DNA from: Ciona intestinalis
Taxonomy: Eukaryota > Chordata > Ascidiacea > Phlebobranchia > Cionidae
Assembly: GCF_000224145.3 (NCBI RefSeq)
Contig: NC_020167.2
Coordinates: 177,644 to 241,643, forward strand
DNA length: 64,000 nucleotides
Direction of reading: 5' to 3'
Below, in pieces: positions 1 to 13,200 of the stretch. Made by a program: the position numbers and the translations under genes. Position 1 is the first letter of the stretch, and each line of letters starts with the position of its first letter. Under the pieces are notes generated by a model that saw only the letters and a program-made list of their open reading frames with translations, was not told the origin of the DNA and did not search any database.

Positions 1-2577
1 TGTCGGGAAGGGAAAAATGGCCTCGGCTGATTTTCACAAACAAAGCTCGGGGATCGGATTCATGGAAGGGATACCGACCAACAAGTCTGTAAGAATGAAC
101 ATTCGTTAAAATAAAGTAACATTATTATTACCCATTACTGTAGATTTGTAAGAATGTTCGTTTTGGATATTACAGTTAAAATTTACCAAAAGTTGGATTA
201 TATGTAGTTTAAAAATATCCACGGCGTCAGTAATAACTTTGGCAGTTGGGCTTACTATTTGGGTTAAAGCACTAAGGTTGGAAAGAAACGCTATAAATAT
301 AAGCGAACTAACTAGGATGAAATACACACCTATTAAACAAATCCACAAAATTGTATGACTACAGTGTCATAAATACGTACAATGTGTAAAGCATAACTCC
401 AAGACTCCACACATCCGATGCCTTCCCACTATAACCAACACACTGTTTCTTGCTGGGTGCACTTTTAGACAAAGTGTTGGAGCAAGCAAGAACAGCTGAA
501 CATGATAGAATCTCAGGACTGGCATATGCGGGGCAACCATGCCTAAACAACACGGTACATTAATATTTCATTTTCTTGTAACAAAAAAACATAAACAAAC
601 AAAAAGTGCAAATCACATTTATTGCTGGTCAGCGGTCGCCTTATAGTGTTTACAACAGATTTGACGGTTGCAAACACACTGATATAAAATATCTTTTGCG
701 GTTCTTTTAACCAAACTAAAAACTAATGTGAACTATCTGGAAAAACAGTACAAAGAAAAAGGTGTTAAAACTAATTTCAGGACTACCCACCTATCTGTCA
801 TATTGTCATCATCATCCTCCAGCACACATGCTTCCTCAAGACTCTCAAGCATCAACTCAGTTCTATAAACACAATGTGTGGTTCACAATTGATGTTCAAA
901 GGAATTGTGTGATTGATAATACCTTTCCATGTCCCGAAAAATAAACTTCCGCAGCTTGAGGTCCCGAAGCACAATATTGTTCTTATGTACGTGTGCAACG
1001 GCAGAAACTACTTGTTTGAACAAAGGAGCAGCTGCAACTTCCTGCAAACGTTGTTTTGACCGAACGTAGCTATGCAAGTTCTCAGCATGAAAACCTAAAA
1101 TAATAATTACTGGGTTTTACCTTGTAATATGGTCGTTTCGCAACATATTTTTTGGTGTTGAAACAGCGGGGTTTATTGTCGCTAATAATTAACGACATTA
1201 TCCTTGTTAAAAAATATGTGCTCATGTTAATATAAAAAAGCAATACAAAGAGCGAAAGGTGGAATCAATGCTTCTATTGCTTTTACCGATAACATTTGCA
1301 TGTTATATAAGTTCACCTATCACTGTTGTCTATAATACATACACGCCAAACCTGTTTTACAGATATATGCGTCTAATTAACAACTATCACCTACATTAAA
1401 CAGTTTTCCCCTATGCTCTCCTATATTATTGTTACTGTTCACATAAATGACCTTTCAAAGGATTTTTAAAATCAAAAACCAATTTTAGATTTTTAGCCAG
1501 CTGAGTTGTCACTTTGTACGATCTCGTTATTAGCAGAAATATACACTGACAATATCTGTCAAAAATGGTGTAAAAATGCATAATGCAAAGTAACTACATC
1601 TGCAGGATAGTTACATTTAAAAATATTTAAACGCACCGAATTAAAGTTATACAACAATTGGTAAACGTGGACACCATATAAAAGTAGTTTGCAATTTAGT
1701 AAATAAAATTTTTATTCCGATGTCCCAACCTGCTTTTACATGGCCTGACTTTAAAAATATAAAATCTGTTTACCAGTCGCTCCTTCTTCTGGAACATTCT
1801 GTTGATTCTGCATAGGAACACCAGGAAGGAAAAACAAGTAAGCATTTGTAGGGCCTACAACAACATCTACCACACTGTTGATATGAGGATGGGGTGCGAC
1901 TCGAAAATACCCATCAACCACTTTCATGTAATCAGCACGCTTGTATACCTGAATGGTAAATTAACAATCAGAATTCAAAAACACGAACTGCTGCTGAGTT
2001 TGAGGTGAAAAATTATGTCCAATAGAAATATTAGCAAACATACATATATATATAATAATATATATATATAGTATATTTAGAGTCAGCTAACACGCTATGG
2101 GTATAAAAAAGCACTGTAGTAAAAGATCGTTATCAATACATTCTATTGATGACAAATAATAAACATATAAATATATATATACATTATTACATATATAGGT
2201 TATATTTGGAACATTTTTAACAAAATAAAACAACTCCACACCTTACAAATGAATTCCTCTTCCGTGTTGTAGTCAACAGCACGAAATACATTTCCAGTGT
2301 TGTGTCCTTCAATGTGTTCTACCAAGAGATATTTTCCAATATGCGAGACTCTGTGAGAGCCATCAGGAATGAAGGTTGGTGGTGTAGGTGAAGCTAATCC
2401 TGGAGAAATACTATTTGTTCTCGTTCTATGAAAGTCCAGAGATGACTTTACTCGAGATATTGTATCATGTCGAGTTCTTTCAGGCAAAATGACAGGACTG
2501 CCTGCAGCACTGTCAAATGAACTGCTGCTAGAGCTATCATCCCTTATTGATATGGGTGAGGAACGTTGTACGTTCAT
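1..2577 (-). CDS. TRIB: Tribbles-family pseudokinase, 5' six exons (partial, runs off left edge)
   Basis: Exons that join in phase: 2577-2242, 1948-1774, 1094-923, 862-791, 542-381 and 86 to beyond base 1, giving 334 residues. Tribbles proteins are catalytically weak scaffolds that bring substrates to the COP1 ubiquitin ligase and bind MAPK kinases. Seen here: a Ser-rich N-terminus (about 1-80); [11 protein letters not shown] with a degenerate Gly loop and the VAIK-type lysine in FICK (about 112); the family catalytic loop LRDLKLRKF (213-221); SLE (235-237) where active kinases have DFG, the hallmark of the family; [10 protein letters not shown] (253 on) and [19 protein letters not shown]. 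The kinase C-lobe end and the COP1-binding tail lie outside the window. The start is the first Met of the open exon. Which vertebrate paralogue (TRIB1, 2 or 3) it matches cannot be told; one ancestral-type gene is likely. Confidence 0.93.
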
Positions 2578-3822
2578 TGAAAATTTGAAAGTATAGAATA
2601 GTTAACCAAAAGTTTGTGACACTCACACAGCAGAAATGAATTCACAGTGAATGTTCTAATCGTAACAATTTGTCCGAAGTTCTCTTGGTGTATTACGCAA
2701 CAACGCGAGTGATGATTTCACAATGTTTAAATAACGCACGATGAATTTCCACATCGATGTAGAAGCCTCTCACAACGAGTAAACAAAGCTGGTTTGTGTC
2801 TGCCGTATTGCGCAATCGGTCGACACGTTGCTTCGCTGAAGTTTCTAAAAAACTTATGGTAGAAAACAAACTCTTGGTGAAATGGCAGAACTGCCCCCCA
2901 AAATCAAAGGCTTGGCCACCCTTGGCCAAACCAGTTAATAAAAACGTTCGTTATCCATAACTCCTGTAAACAAAGCATAGCCAAGTTAACAACAGAAAAG
3001 CAATTACAAATAAAGGTTTTTCTTCTGAACATAATACAACTGTTGGGTTATGTCTCAACTACAGCCAAACAGCTTTTAACTGAAACCTAACCATAAGCGG
3101 TTATTACAGAATTAGATATCTTTGCTCACGTACTACGAGCGTTGTGCTCGATTAAATATTGTTTGGTTTTAGATATTCCTCCGCCTTTATATGTACACGA
3201 TTAGTACTCATAAATGGCCTAAACAGAATAAACGTAGCAATTTTGAAACTTAAATGATTGCTATTTACTTTAACGTGTATACTCTTTTCTGTAGAAACTT
3301 TATGATTTGTGGTTAACACAAAAGCCACGGCGCATTAATACTCCGCGTTGTGTCGCAATATCTTGAAACGTAGCATTGCGTCATTCATCTGCGTACGTTC
3401 TCGACCGAGCATTGGCTTGTCTGCTGAAGCGTACAACCCAAGTCTTACGCAATTCACGGTGCAACATTTCGACACCACGATTTCGTAACAGTCGGTCTTG
3501 TTGGGCACGTTAGCTGTTACTGCACTGGTCATACAGTAGGGTGCGAACAGAGCCATAGAAATACCGAGTAGAGTAGTAGACCAACCTATTGTTCCGTAAA
3601 ACACAAATTGAACGGCAATTTGGGTCCAAAATAACACAGTAGGTATAGGAAAAATGTATGTTTTTCAGTAAGCAACAGAAAAAAATTGGGCCTAAAAACA
3701 AATTTAAAGGTTGAAAAATGTAAAAATCAGGTGTTGTTTCTTTTCTGTATAAAAACAAGGCATAAAATGGAATTAGAAGCGGTTGATTTGTGAAATTTTA
3801 GTCATTTAATGCGACTTTTTTA

Positions 3823-4021
3823 TAGTAGGGTGGGGAAAGATGGGACATAGTTTCATTCCATTTTCTATTCCAATTTGGAAGTAAACAAAGAAAATTCAAA
3901 GAATTATTAAACCGTATGCTCACGGTCACGACACCCATAGACCGTTGTTAATTGTTTAAAAAACGATCAGGATATTGGGATAATATGTGCTAAAGGTGTC
4001 CCATCTTCCCCCACCCTACTG
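3823..4021. mobile_element. 199-bp inverted-repeat element with TA target duplication (short subfamily)
   Basis: The left end reads TAGTAGGGTGGGG and the right end, on the other strand, CAGTAGGGTGGGGG, followed on both sides by AAGATGGGACA. Both ends are flanked by TA (3821-3822, 4022-4023), as expected for Tc1/mariner-type insertion. There is no coding capacity, so this is a MITE. The interior is shared with the copies at 4202, 44425 and 45393. Confidence 0.75.
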
Positions 4022-4201
4022 TATATATATTTTCCCAAAAATTTTTTGGTAAGATAAATAAAAGCTGTTACACCTTCCCACAAAAGGAAAACACAAACAA
4101 AACCTAACAAGTTCGTTTAAACCCATTGCCAAAGTCACCACTTTTGCTCTATTTTGGCCACACAAAGACGGCAGTTGGACTACTCGGTGTTTATACGACT
4201 C

Positions 4202-4351
4202 TGGTAGGGTGGGGGAAGACGGGACATCTTTTGCACATAATTTCCAAATATCCTGATCGTTTTTGAACAATTAACAACAGTCTATGGGAGTCACGAGGAT
4301 AAGGTTTTATAATTCTTTAAAACAAGTTGTCTTATCTTCCCATACCCTAAT
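4202..4351. mobile_element. Diverged copy of the short TA element
   Basis: Starts TGGTAGGGTGGGGGAAGAC and ends with the inverted, degenerate counterpart at 4334-4350. The interior (cacataat..ccaaatatcctgatcg, then aacaattaacaac) matches the inverted interior of the element at 3823-4021. Confidence 0.6.
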
Positions 4352-4361
4352 ATATCAATTA

Positions 4362-5643
4362 TAGTACAATGGGGGAAGACGGGACACTTAAGCACATATT
4401 GCCAAATATTTCCAAAATCAAAATAGATAACGGTTTTTGGGTAATACCACGAATTAGTACTATCATTCTTTTATTAATTGACACCAATTTAATAAAATAT
4501 AATAAAACACACGAGGAGTTATTTAACGATCCGCAAAACAGGTGAAATTTTAAAAATTTGAAATCACACAGGATAAGATGGGACAGCTTAAAATCATTGT
4601 TAATTTTGATTATTAAATGTATTTATCAATAGGAATAAACGTAAATAACACGAAATATTACTGTACGCTTTGAAAATTAGGTCTAAACATTCCCTTTCTT
4701 GCCCCACTGCTATAGTTTTTACATATTACCTATACATTATAGCATTGCATAACAATTGGTATTGTTTGAAGGACAATGGGTAATGTTCGAACATCAATGA
4801 ATAAATATTGTATCCTATAAATGTATACTACTCTGTTTTTGGCACAAGCCACTTCTCATAAAAATTATCACCAAGTGCAAATGACCAAATTTCCATGTAT
4901 TTTCAAACTATTATCTTTTTATCATATCAGTACCTCATATTTGAAAACCTCCTGAGGTATAAATTACTAAATTAAAAGCAAATCTTTATGTGTTTCTTTA
5001 TTATAAGTTTGGCAATGAAAACATACAAAACTACATTGTGGGGCCAGATGGGACTCTAAATTGAAATATATTTACATTAGCAGTATTCTGCAACTTTTAG
5101 TTAACCTACCGAGTTTAACAGGCTGTGCTAGTTTCTTTGTCATGTAAACTTCATATGTATAACGTTAAACCGATATTTTTTTGTTGTTTTTATCTCAAAT
5201 TAAAGTCATATTGACCCCTGCGCCTATTTTCTTCATGCTTATACCTCAGTGCTTTTTTACAAAACTGAAACTAGTTTTATGAGACAAAATCAAACTGTAC
5301 GAAATATTCAAGGTTGTTTTATGAAGCTATGAAACTAGTTTAATCGTTCGCACACGCAAACTAAAAAAATCATTGGCTTTACCTTGATTTAGAAAGCATT
5401 AAAAAAATAGCACCTTACTATTTCGCATTGTTTACCTGTTCAAAGTAAACTGTTTCTATTTTACATATTTGTTTATTATTTAAAAACAGTAATCAGCTTT
5501 GACGGGCGTTTTATAAAGTCGTGATAATACTGTCGAATAATTCTGTAACCTTATTTTCCTGATTATCATTAAATGGGGGCCCGTAAAAAGAAAATTAAAA
5601 AAGTCTCGACTGACAAAGTGTCCCATCTTCCCCTACCCTACTA
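4362..5643. mobile_element. Long TA-type inverted-repeat element, about 1.28 kb
   Basis: Left end TAGTACAATGGGGGAAGAC, right end (reverse strand) TAGTAGGGTAGGGGAAGATG. Internal copies of the same GGGA(A)GATGGGAC core occur near 4570 and 5040. It shares its whole length, in the same order, with 42846-44179 and, inverted, with 30751-31966 and 33110-34245. No transposase reading frame was seen. Confidence 0.7.
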
Positions 5644-7241
5644 TTTTATGGAAAATGGTAGAAATAACAAAACTTGCGCTGATATACAGTTTACCCAACA
5701 GTACACATACCGTTGGTTTAACAGAATGACCATTTCGCGCTATGTACATACTGAGTGTTTGCTTTTAGGTTTTGCAATATAAAATTCGGTGGTAGTATTT
5801 GACGGGGTCAATAAAACTTTGAAACGGTAAATTAAGAATACATGGGAATACAGTCGTTACACGTGGCAAACAGGTGCATTAGGAATTTTTGAGCTTTATT
5901 ACAAAAACTTTTTATTTTTGGTATAGTTGGGTGGGGGAAGATGGGACGACCATCAGGTTTGATATTACCCCATATATAACAACATTGCAAATCATTTAGA
6001 CTTTTGCAACACCTGGATGCGTTGCTTGTTTACTAGTTTATATCAAAAAGTGTTTCATAAAGAAAGTTTTGGTATGCGTTGTATAGAATATTGTTTTTTT
6101 ATAAATGGAGAGTACCATAAAGCGATTCCGAGGAGCCAAGTTTATCGTGACACCTAAGCCTAAAAGCATTCATGATACGCCAGATGAAACAGAAATCTGA
6201 CCTTAGTAGAGGTTTATTCGTATAGTCACTAGGACCAAGAATAAAAGCACAAAAACGCAAGCAACGAATTGCAAAAAAAATCATTTAAACAACCAATCAA
6301 TTTAAATGTTCAATGCGATCATTTTAAATTTGAGAAAGTTGTCAATAAGAGAATAGTAGTAACGATCAAAATCGAAAGAAAACAGATAGAGCTTATAACT
6401 GAACCCATGTATAATGGAAAAAAATAAAACTGAAAATTCCCCGTTTTATCAGCAAGTGATGCTACATAGCTGTACTATGACGAAGGTTGCAACAATTAAA
6501 AACGCAAAGGTTTTTTTGTGTGAGGTGCAGCCAGCGGTGAAGTGGTAAGCGTGGAGTTTACAGCTGAAAACATCTTTAACCGTATGTAAGTGTGTTGTGC
6601 TGGTTTGAAGAGTAAATTGATTGAATTCGTGAGGCACTTAGGCTTAGTCGGAATTTTCAGCCGTTTAATAAACGTGACAACAGAAAAAGAAAATCACTTT
6701 TTTGTAAAGATAAAAAGAACAAGCCTCGGTTGAAACGTACTGCTAATACATAACGTACATACTGCGTGCGTTTGAACTACCTGAGTGGTCCGATTAATCA
6801 CTTGTCCACTTTATTGACAAGTGTTAACTTGTACGAGAGATATTGGTGAATAACAGGCAAGCACCGTATACTGTGTGTAATATTCAACCGTGACATAGCT
6901 ATTCGAGGATCGTGTATTCTGTTAATCCTTACTAGTCGTGCGCTAACGTGCAAAGAATACCGCATTCATACAACTTGTAACGTGCCTACCAATACATTGG
7001 CAATACAATGTTATCCAACATCTTTATAAACAACCGAGTATTTCACTTGATATAATTTAGATATTTATGGCGGTGTACTTGCTGTATACTCAAGTGTTCG
7101 GCGTGTTTTTCTCTTATTTAAACATATCACCAACACTCTTGACAGATCCTGGCCAATCACGACACAGGATCGTTGTTCTCGAACATTCGATTAGCGATGG
7201 CGCCATCCTGCGGCAAATTGTGGCGAGGTGAGAGAATGAGG

Positions 7242-10200
7242 TCACTTGGAGAGCTTGCTTATAACACGGATGAGAGCTCCATTTTCGTCTTTGAGCCGCT
7301 GGTTGTCGGATTTAAGGTCCGCCATCACCTGGGTGGAGATTTTACTTCGTTAGTTGTAATATGAATACATGACACACATGTGTGTTAGTAAAAACGAAAT
7401 GAGGATAAAACCAGTATCAAAAAAATGGATCAAATCACAACAGGCGGTACTCATTGAAGAGACCACATCATGCTTGTTGATGCGCATGAATATAAAAAGA
7501 GTGTTTTATCATGTGCACAAGTTTTCGGTCGGTTATTAAGTAACTTTGACAAAAGCATGCAGTCGATTCCTATCCCATGCAACGAATAATCAATAAATCT
7601 GATTAATTCAATTTAGGTACAAGTTAGTTTACACCTCGTATATTTCTATATCAGGTAGATTGGTTGACTTAAAATCTGATTGGTTTTAAACGAAAGCAAA
7701 TTGCAATTAGCGACTGCAGAAACTGAAACAAATCATAAACAACACACAAGCAGAAATTCCGCACACAAGATATAAGGGAAACAAATCGAACACAACAGAG
7801 CCATTCCCTGCACAGAATTTATGGCAAATGCAATCATGGGATGCTTCTTCACCTTGGCTGCTGGTGAAAAGCGTCGACTGCTTCGAAATGTCAGGTGAAG
7901 CCTCAACATTTGACGTCCGGCAGTCGACGCTAGATGAACATTACGGCTTTATGGAAGTCGAACGGTATGTTTCCATTAAATTTCCCACTCGTTTTGAATT
8001 TGCAGAAGTTGGGAAGTTACTTGAACGATTCTTAGATAACTGGTCGTAAGTACGAGGTTTGTAACTCGAGTAAGAGTCGGTTTTAGAGGACGGATATGCT
8101 GATGACTTGCTTGATGTTAATTTTGATCGGTTTAGTACTGGACTGCTTGGAGGAAGTGAGTTGTAGTGACTTCGTGAAGTTGATGTCGTATAGCTTGGTG
8201 GAGTGGAGAATTTTGAATATGTGCTCGAGTGTTTGTCTTTTAAACTTGAACTTCGATACGAAGGTCTTGTCCAACTTGTGTTGTCAACAGCGGAGGAAGA
8301 TTTGGTCATCCCGAGAGCCCGACGTGAGCCATCTCCGTATGAACCACTTTTATACGAGGATGAAGATCTGGATGCAGGAGATTGATCTCGGGATGAGGAT
8401 GCAGTTGAAAATGTATCTGAACCATATTTAGTATACGAAGATCTACGTGGAGGGACTTCGTCCACGTAAGATTTCTTCGTTGACGCTGAGGCTATCACTT
8501 CATCATTAGGTTTGTTCTCCGTGCCAACATCACTTGATCCACTGGCGAAACTATCAACAAGTGATAATGTGGGAGGACCAACTTCATTGGAACCTAGTTT
8601 GTTAACCAGTCGAGTTAAGGCCTGGTTTTCTTGCTGGAGCTCTACGTTTTTGGCACGTAAGGAATCCAGACTGGGTGAATTCTGGTGACGAATCATTGGT
8701 TTAGTTGAAACAAGATGAAACACAGAGACGACATGTGGAGCAAGAGGAGGTTAATTGGGCGTCACGACAATTATGCACGGGCGAAGCGGTTTATACTTTC
8801 GAAGAAAGACGATATTAATAAAATGGTGTTTAACGCAAAGGTTCGTAAATGTAAACCATGCTTTATGGTTAAATCCAGAAAAAATTAGAATACTTTATCG
8901 TAAAGTAGTTTAGCTGGGTTAATTTCTAAACACAAGAAGCGCTGTAGAAAGTCCACTCTCACACGTAAGGATCATCTTACCATTAATTCCTTCTCAGCCT
9001 CGGCCAGCTTTTTCTCCAGCGATCTCTTCTCGCTCTCCACCGCTTTCCGACGAGCTGTGACGTCATCAGCACGTTCTAACCTAGCCTCAAGCTCGGTGAC
9101 ACGTCGTTTCGCTTCAGCAAGCTCGCTCTGGAGACGGTCGTTCTCATCACGCGAATCCTGATACATCTACAAGATTATAGGGAGTTAAAGCGAGTCGACT
9201 AAGATCACGCTCCCGTAGGTGTGCGTCAACACAGACTTGCGCTGGATAAGGGTTTGGGATTAGTTCGATAATGGATGTATCTATTTAACTTATTCTCGCG
9301 TGGCAGCGAAACGATAGTCGTTTTAATATTGTTCTGTTTCAAATACCTCGTGCCAGCTTACAAGTTACCCCATATAAAATCGGGCGATTGTCTTTAACCT
9401 TTGTCGGTTCTGTATTTTTTGCATGGAACTGCTGGGTGGAAGCATTTACATTAGATTTTTTGCGCAAGAACACAACGACCTTTTTATGTTGGCAGCGTCG
9501 AGCCTCGACAAAGTACATATACCGCAATAATAAAACTCAGTGCTGAATTTCTGGGACCATAGATTCTGAATCCTAGTTCAGACAACAAAGTAAATGATTT
9601 TTTAACAATCTTGGTTTAAAGTTTTTCGTAACTACAGAAACGCTGTGCCAATATCATTAAAATAAATTTCAAGCTTCTGGAATGACGAAATAACCCAAAC
9701 CCAGCCTCGATGAAACCACATATTTTATTTTACTTTCCCCTAAAATAAAGATTTTTACCTTTTTATAATCTTTATCGTCAGTTTTTCTATCATCAACAGG
9801 AATTGCGAAACGTGAAGGAAGATCATTATCGCTACCTCTTATACCAGCTCTATGTCTTGTGTGACGATCAGGTAACGAGGATGAATCGTAGCGTGCAGCC
9901 GTTGACTTTAAACGCTCGGCCTTGTTAAGTTAAAAAGATATTAAAGTTCCATGCAGGTTGTTACTATAACGTTACAATATTTATCTAAGTAACCTACATA
10001 TATTTCATAAAAAAAACGACAAATGAGATCTATTAATATTTTGTTTATAAGTTGGAAAGTACGTCAGGATTGTACGATGAATGTGAGTATGACATCACAA
10101 CATATGTTACTTACAAGTGAAGGTCGAGATGGTGACGTCGACCTTGCATCTACGTCATCATTGTGGCTACTTAACAGACGGCGCGAATATTTCGAAGTCA

Positions 10201-13200
10201 TATTTACAGTTAAATTAAAATGCCTTAACTTAAACTTCTACATTATATTAATAAACAAATGCAGATTATCATGTACATTGGTTTGACAGTTTATACACTA
10301 TAACGTCTGTTGGAATATAAATACATTCATTCTTAAAATATTGTAACTGTACTGTAGTGATAATACAAATACTTTTAATAATGTGTGCACATTTTAAATT
10401 AGGTATGACTGCTCTTCGGCTAACTGATTCCGAGAACCATTAACACTATATTGTATTTTACTTAGGGATATTAAATTGGATAAACCACGACCGACTACCG
10501 ATTATACACAGAAAACATCACCTTGCGACGCCTATTTGACTGAGCAACTACAGTTGCACCAACGCAACAGTACCAAAGCATAAAAAGTAAACACAACATG
10601 ATTCAAGTGCCAACCATACTTGGCTTATCTAAAACGGCTTAACAATCTCGAACACTCGGCCTACTGGTTTATACAACAACATAATACCGGGTCTTCATCG
10701 AGTTATTACGTGCTAACATTATGTTCATCTGTTATTATAAGACGTAAGTGGGTTCTCTTTTTTTTGGAAACCGCAATTTGCTGCGTCGTTGTCATAAATA
10801 ATCTCACATACTTTTGCTGTTTCTTACTTGTGTATTATACCACATATGCACTGCAGACATCAACCCTTCCGCATATTCGTTCACACAACATAATAAATAA
10901 TACATTCCTCCAGTTATACTTATCTATTATTTATAACAGAACTTATAAACCGATCTGCGATTAAACTGTGGCGTTCGTGAACCTTTCAGCAGTAAAAGTT
11001 ATTTAAGCTGGTTGTTTTATCGATTTTTGAAGAGTCAATTGAATAGTTACAAGTGCTCTTTCGTCACCGAAGCCAAGGTCGACACACAATTAAAGTTTAC
11101 GTCACGTCAATATTCGATTATTACTTTCAACTTTTTGTACAAAAATAAACGAAGATGGAATTCAATGGAATATCAAATAATAGAAAATGATGAATCTATT
11201 CATCTTAGACATACTTTTAAATGTTTAAAAGCGGCATTAGAAAATACTTTGCTTTAACATTAACTTAAAAAATGCATTCCTGAGATACCTACCATTGGAT
11301 GTGGGTAACCGGACACTTTAAAACTATGAGTTGACTGATAATATTGCGCTTTCCGCTTATCTAGAAGCACAAGTATCGCACATAAGCATACGTTTGCCTC
11401 AGGCCCTATGCACCATGCATAAACGCTAGACGGCTATAGCGACCTCTTTGTATTGAACTAAGCATCGCAACCAAGCTATTTACCGATTAAGCAAACATTA
11501 CCTAGTTCTAGTCTATACTTAATTACATTACCAATACACCAGTATCGCTACTTTACTCTGCTTACAAACTGGCCAAGTTTCCGTTTCTTCAATAACTAAG
11601 CACAAGCAGCAGTGAAGCGGAACCTGTGACATAAAGGTGCGGCAGGCAAGCCAAGAACGAAGAAAGTGTTTTTCTCTAAATCTGAGTGAGGTCTATCTTT
11701 GGAGCTGATACACGCTTGAACGTCTATGAAACAAAGAAAAAGGCAACGGGTACCGAGAATCTACCTCACAAGGAGAAGCTACGATCGATGCAAATGTCAA
11801 CATTCCTGTTTGGCTGCAACCGTTTACCGTCTCCAATAACATGATTTAAAATGAAATGTCTGCTCTGTTAAAAGACTTGTGCAACTAGTTCTTAATAAAC
11901 ACCCTGGCCCTGAAGTCGTCTGTTTGATACAGCAGGTCTTTTTGATATTTAATGAGGTAACTTAAATGTTGTCGACTGCAAACCTCGCAACATATTTTCA
12001 TTTGTATACAAACGGAAACTTGTGACGCACTGTAGCATCGCTAAACTATAAAGTATCTAATACTGTCTGATACATGCAACAACTAAGTTGCTCGAAGCAG
12101 ATATGAGTAACGCTCTCACTCGGTTAGTGCCAAGATAAGGATCGGTAACGAATCAATTAGCGATTTAATCTTGTCCTGCAGGATTAAGGTCGACCCTACA
12201 TCATGTTATATATAGGAATGATGCAAGCTCTCAAAATACATTACTAACTTCTACAACTGCAAGTGACAGCTCTATATTAGGAACCTACAAAGTAACCGTC
12301 GCCGTAACAGTGGTTAGCGCGCTTGAGTCTCTAAGAGTTACTAAACCAACACTAAAGGCTCGTCGCTTCTAACGTTGTGGCTTGTAGACGTATGTGGATT
12401 TTTACTGCTCTTACTTACACCTTAAACCTAGTGGTCAATAATGGGATGTCACACTGTCAGCCACCAAGATAAAAACACATCCACAAAGTTACATACGTTG
12501 TAACCGCCCAGCTGGCACAAGGTTTGTGAAACAGAACATCCATGCTATAACGGACTGTCGTTTTTTTCCGCCACACGAGAATAAAGTTACATTCAACCAT
12601 ATATATAGTATTAGATACACTATAGATTCATTATAGTCATCAAGTATCTTATTTAAAATTTGTGTACCAAAGGTAATACAGGTTCACCAAGCAAGTCTGT
12701 TAAAGCCATGTGATTGATGCGAATAACTGATAACTTATAAAGTCTCCACAAACACACCACAAATAACTACTACAATAAATGTGTGGGAAGATTCTTTATC
12801 TATATAAAGTGTTTATAAATGCAAGGTTTAAATATGAAAACCAACCTTTTCGTCATCCATGACTTCTGTGTCATTTTTAAATGTTTCTTCATCATCACTT
12901 TGGTTCTGCAATATATTGTGATGTCATATTTGTACATTGTCACTAATATTATTAATAATAGAGAGGAATATACTTTCTACAGATAGGAACTGTATGCTAG
13001 GTAAATAAACTGTGTCTATGGTTTTCATAAAATAATGTAAAAAAGTGGAATAAATGTCTGAAACATGTACAGTGGCTGGTAAGGCAATAAATATTGGAAA
13101 TAATATTTTGAGGTAATCACTACTAAATAAGAAATGGAAATAAAATTTATAAAATGTGTTATGCAACAGAAAATGTGTAATCTGAATTAATTAAATACTT

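Larger units (their letters stand above)
2578..7241. other. Intergenic region with repeats
   Basis: Lies between the Tribbles start and the MYPT stop, both genes being on the minus strand. It should hold the Tribbles promoter (just above 2577) and the MYPT 3' UTR (just below 7242). Bases 3820-5650 are almost wholly TA-flanked inverted-repeat elements, listed separately, and a lone element end sits at about 5924-5950. Short open frames at 2693-2929 and 3335-3758 have no recognisable domain or splice context and are not called as genes. Nothing else was recognised. Confidence 0.6.

Noticed and set aside
2693..3758. Minus-strand frames above the Tribbles start
   Set aside because: No domain, no matching splice phase, ordinary intergenic composition.
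7173..7364. Plus-strand frame of 63 codons
   Set aside because: It is the antisense of the canonical MYPT last exon (7328-7242), whose minus-strand translation matches the family C-terminus.
7828..8431. Several plus-strand frames
   Set aside because: Antisense shadows of the 741-base alternative MYPT exon; no domain and poor composition.
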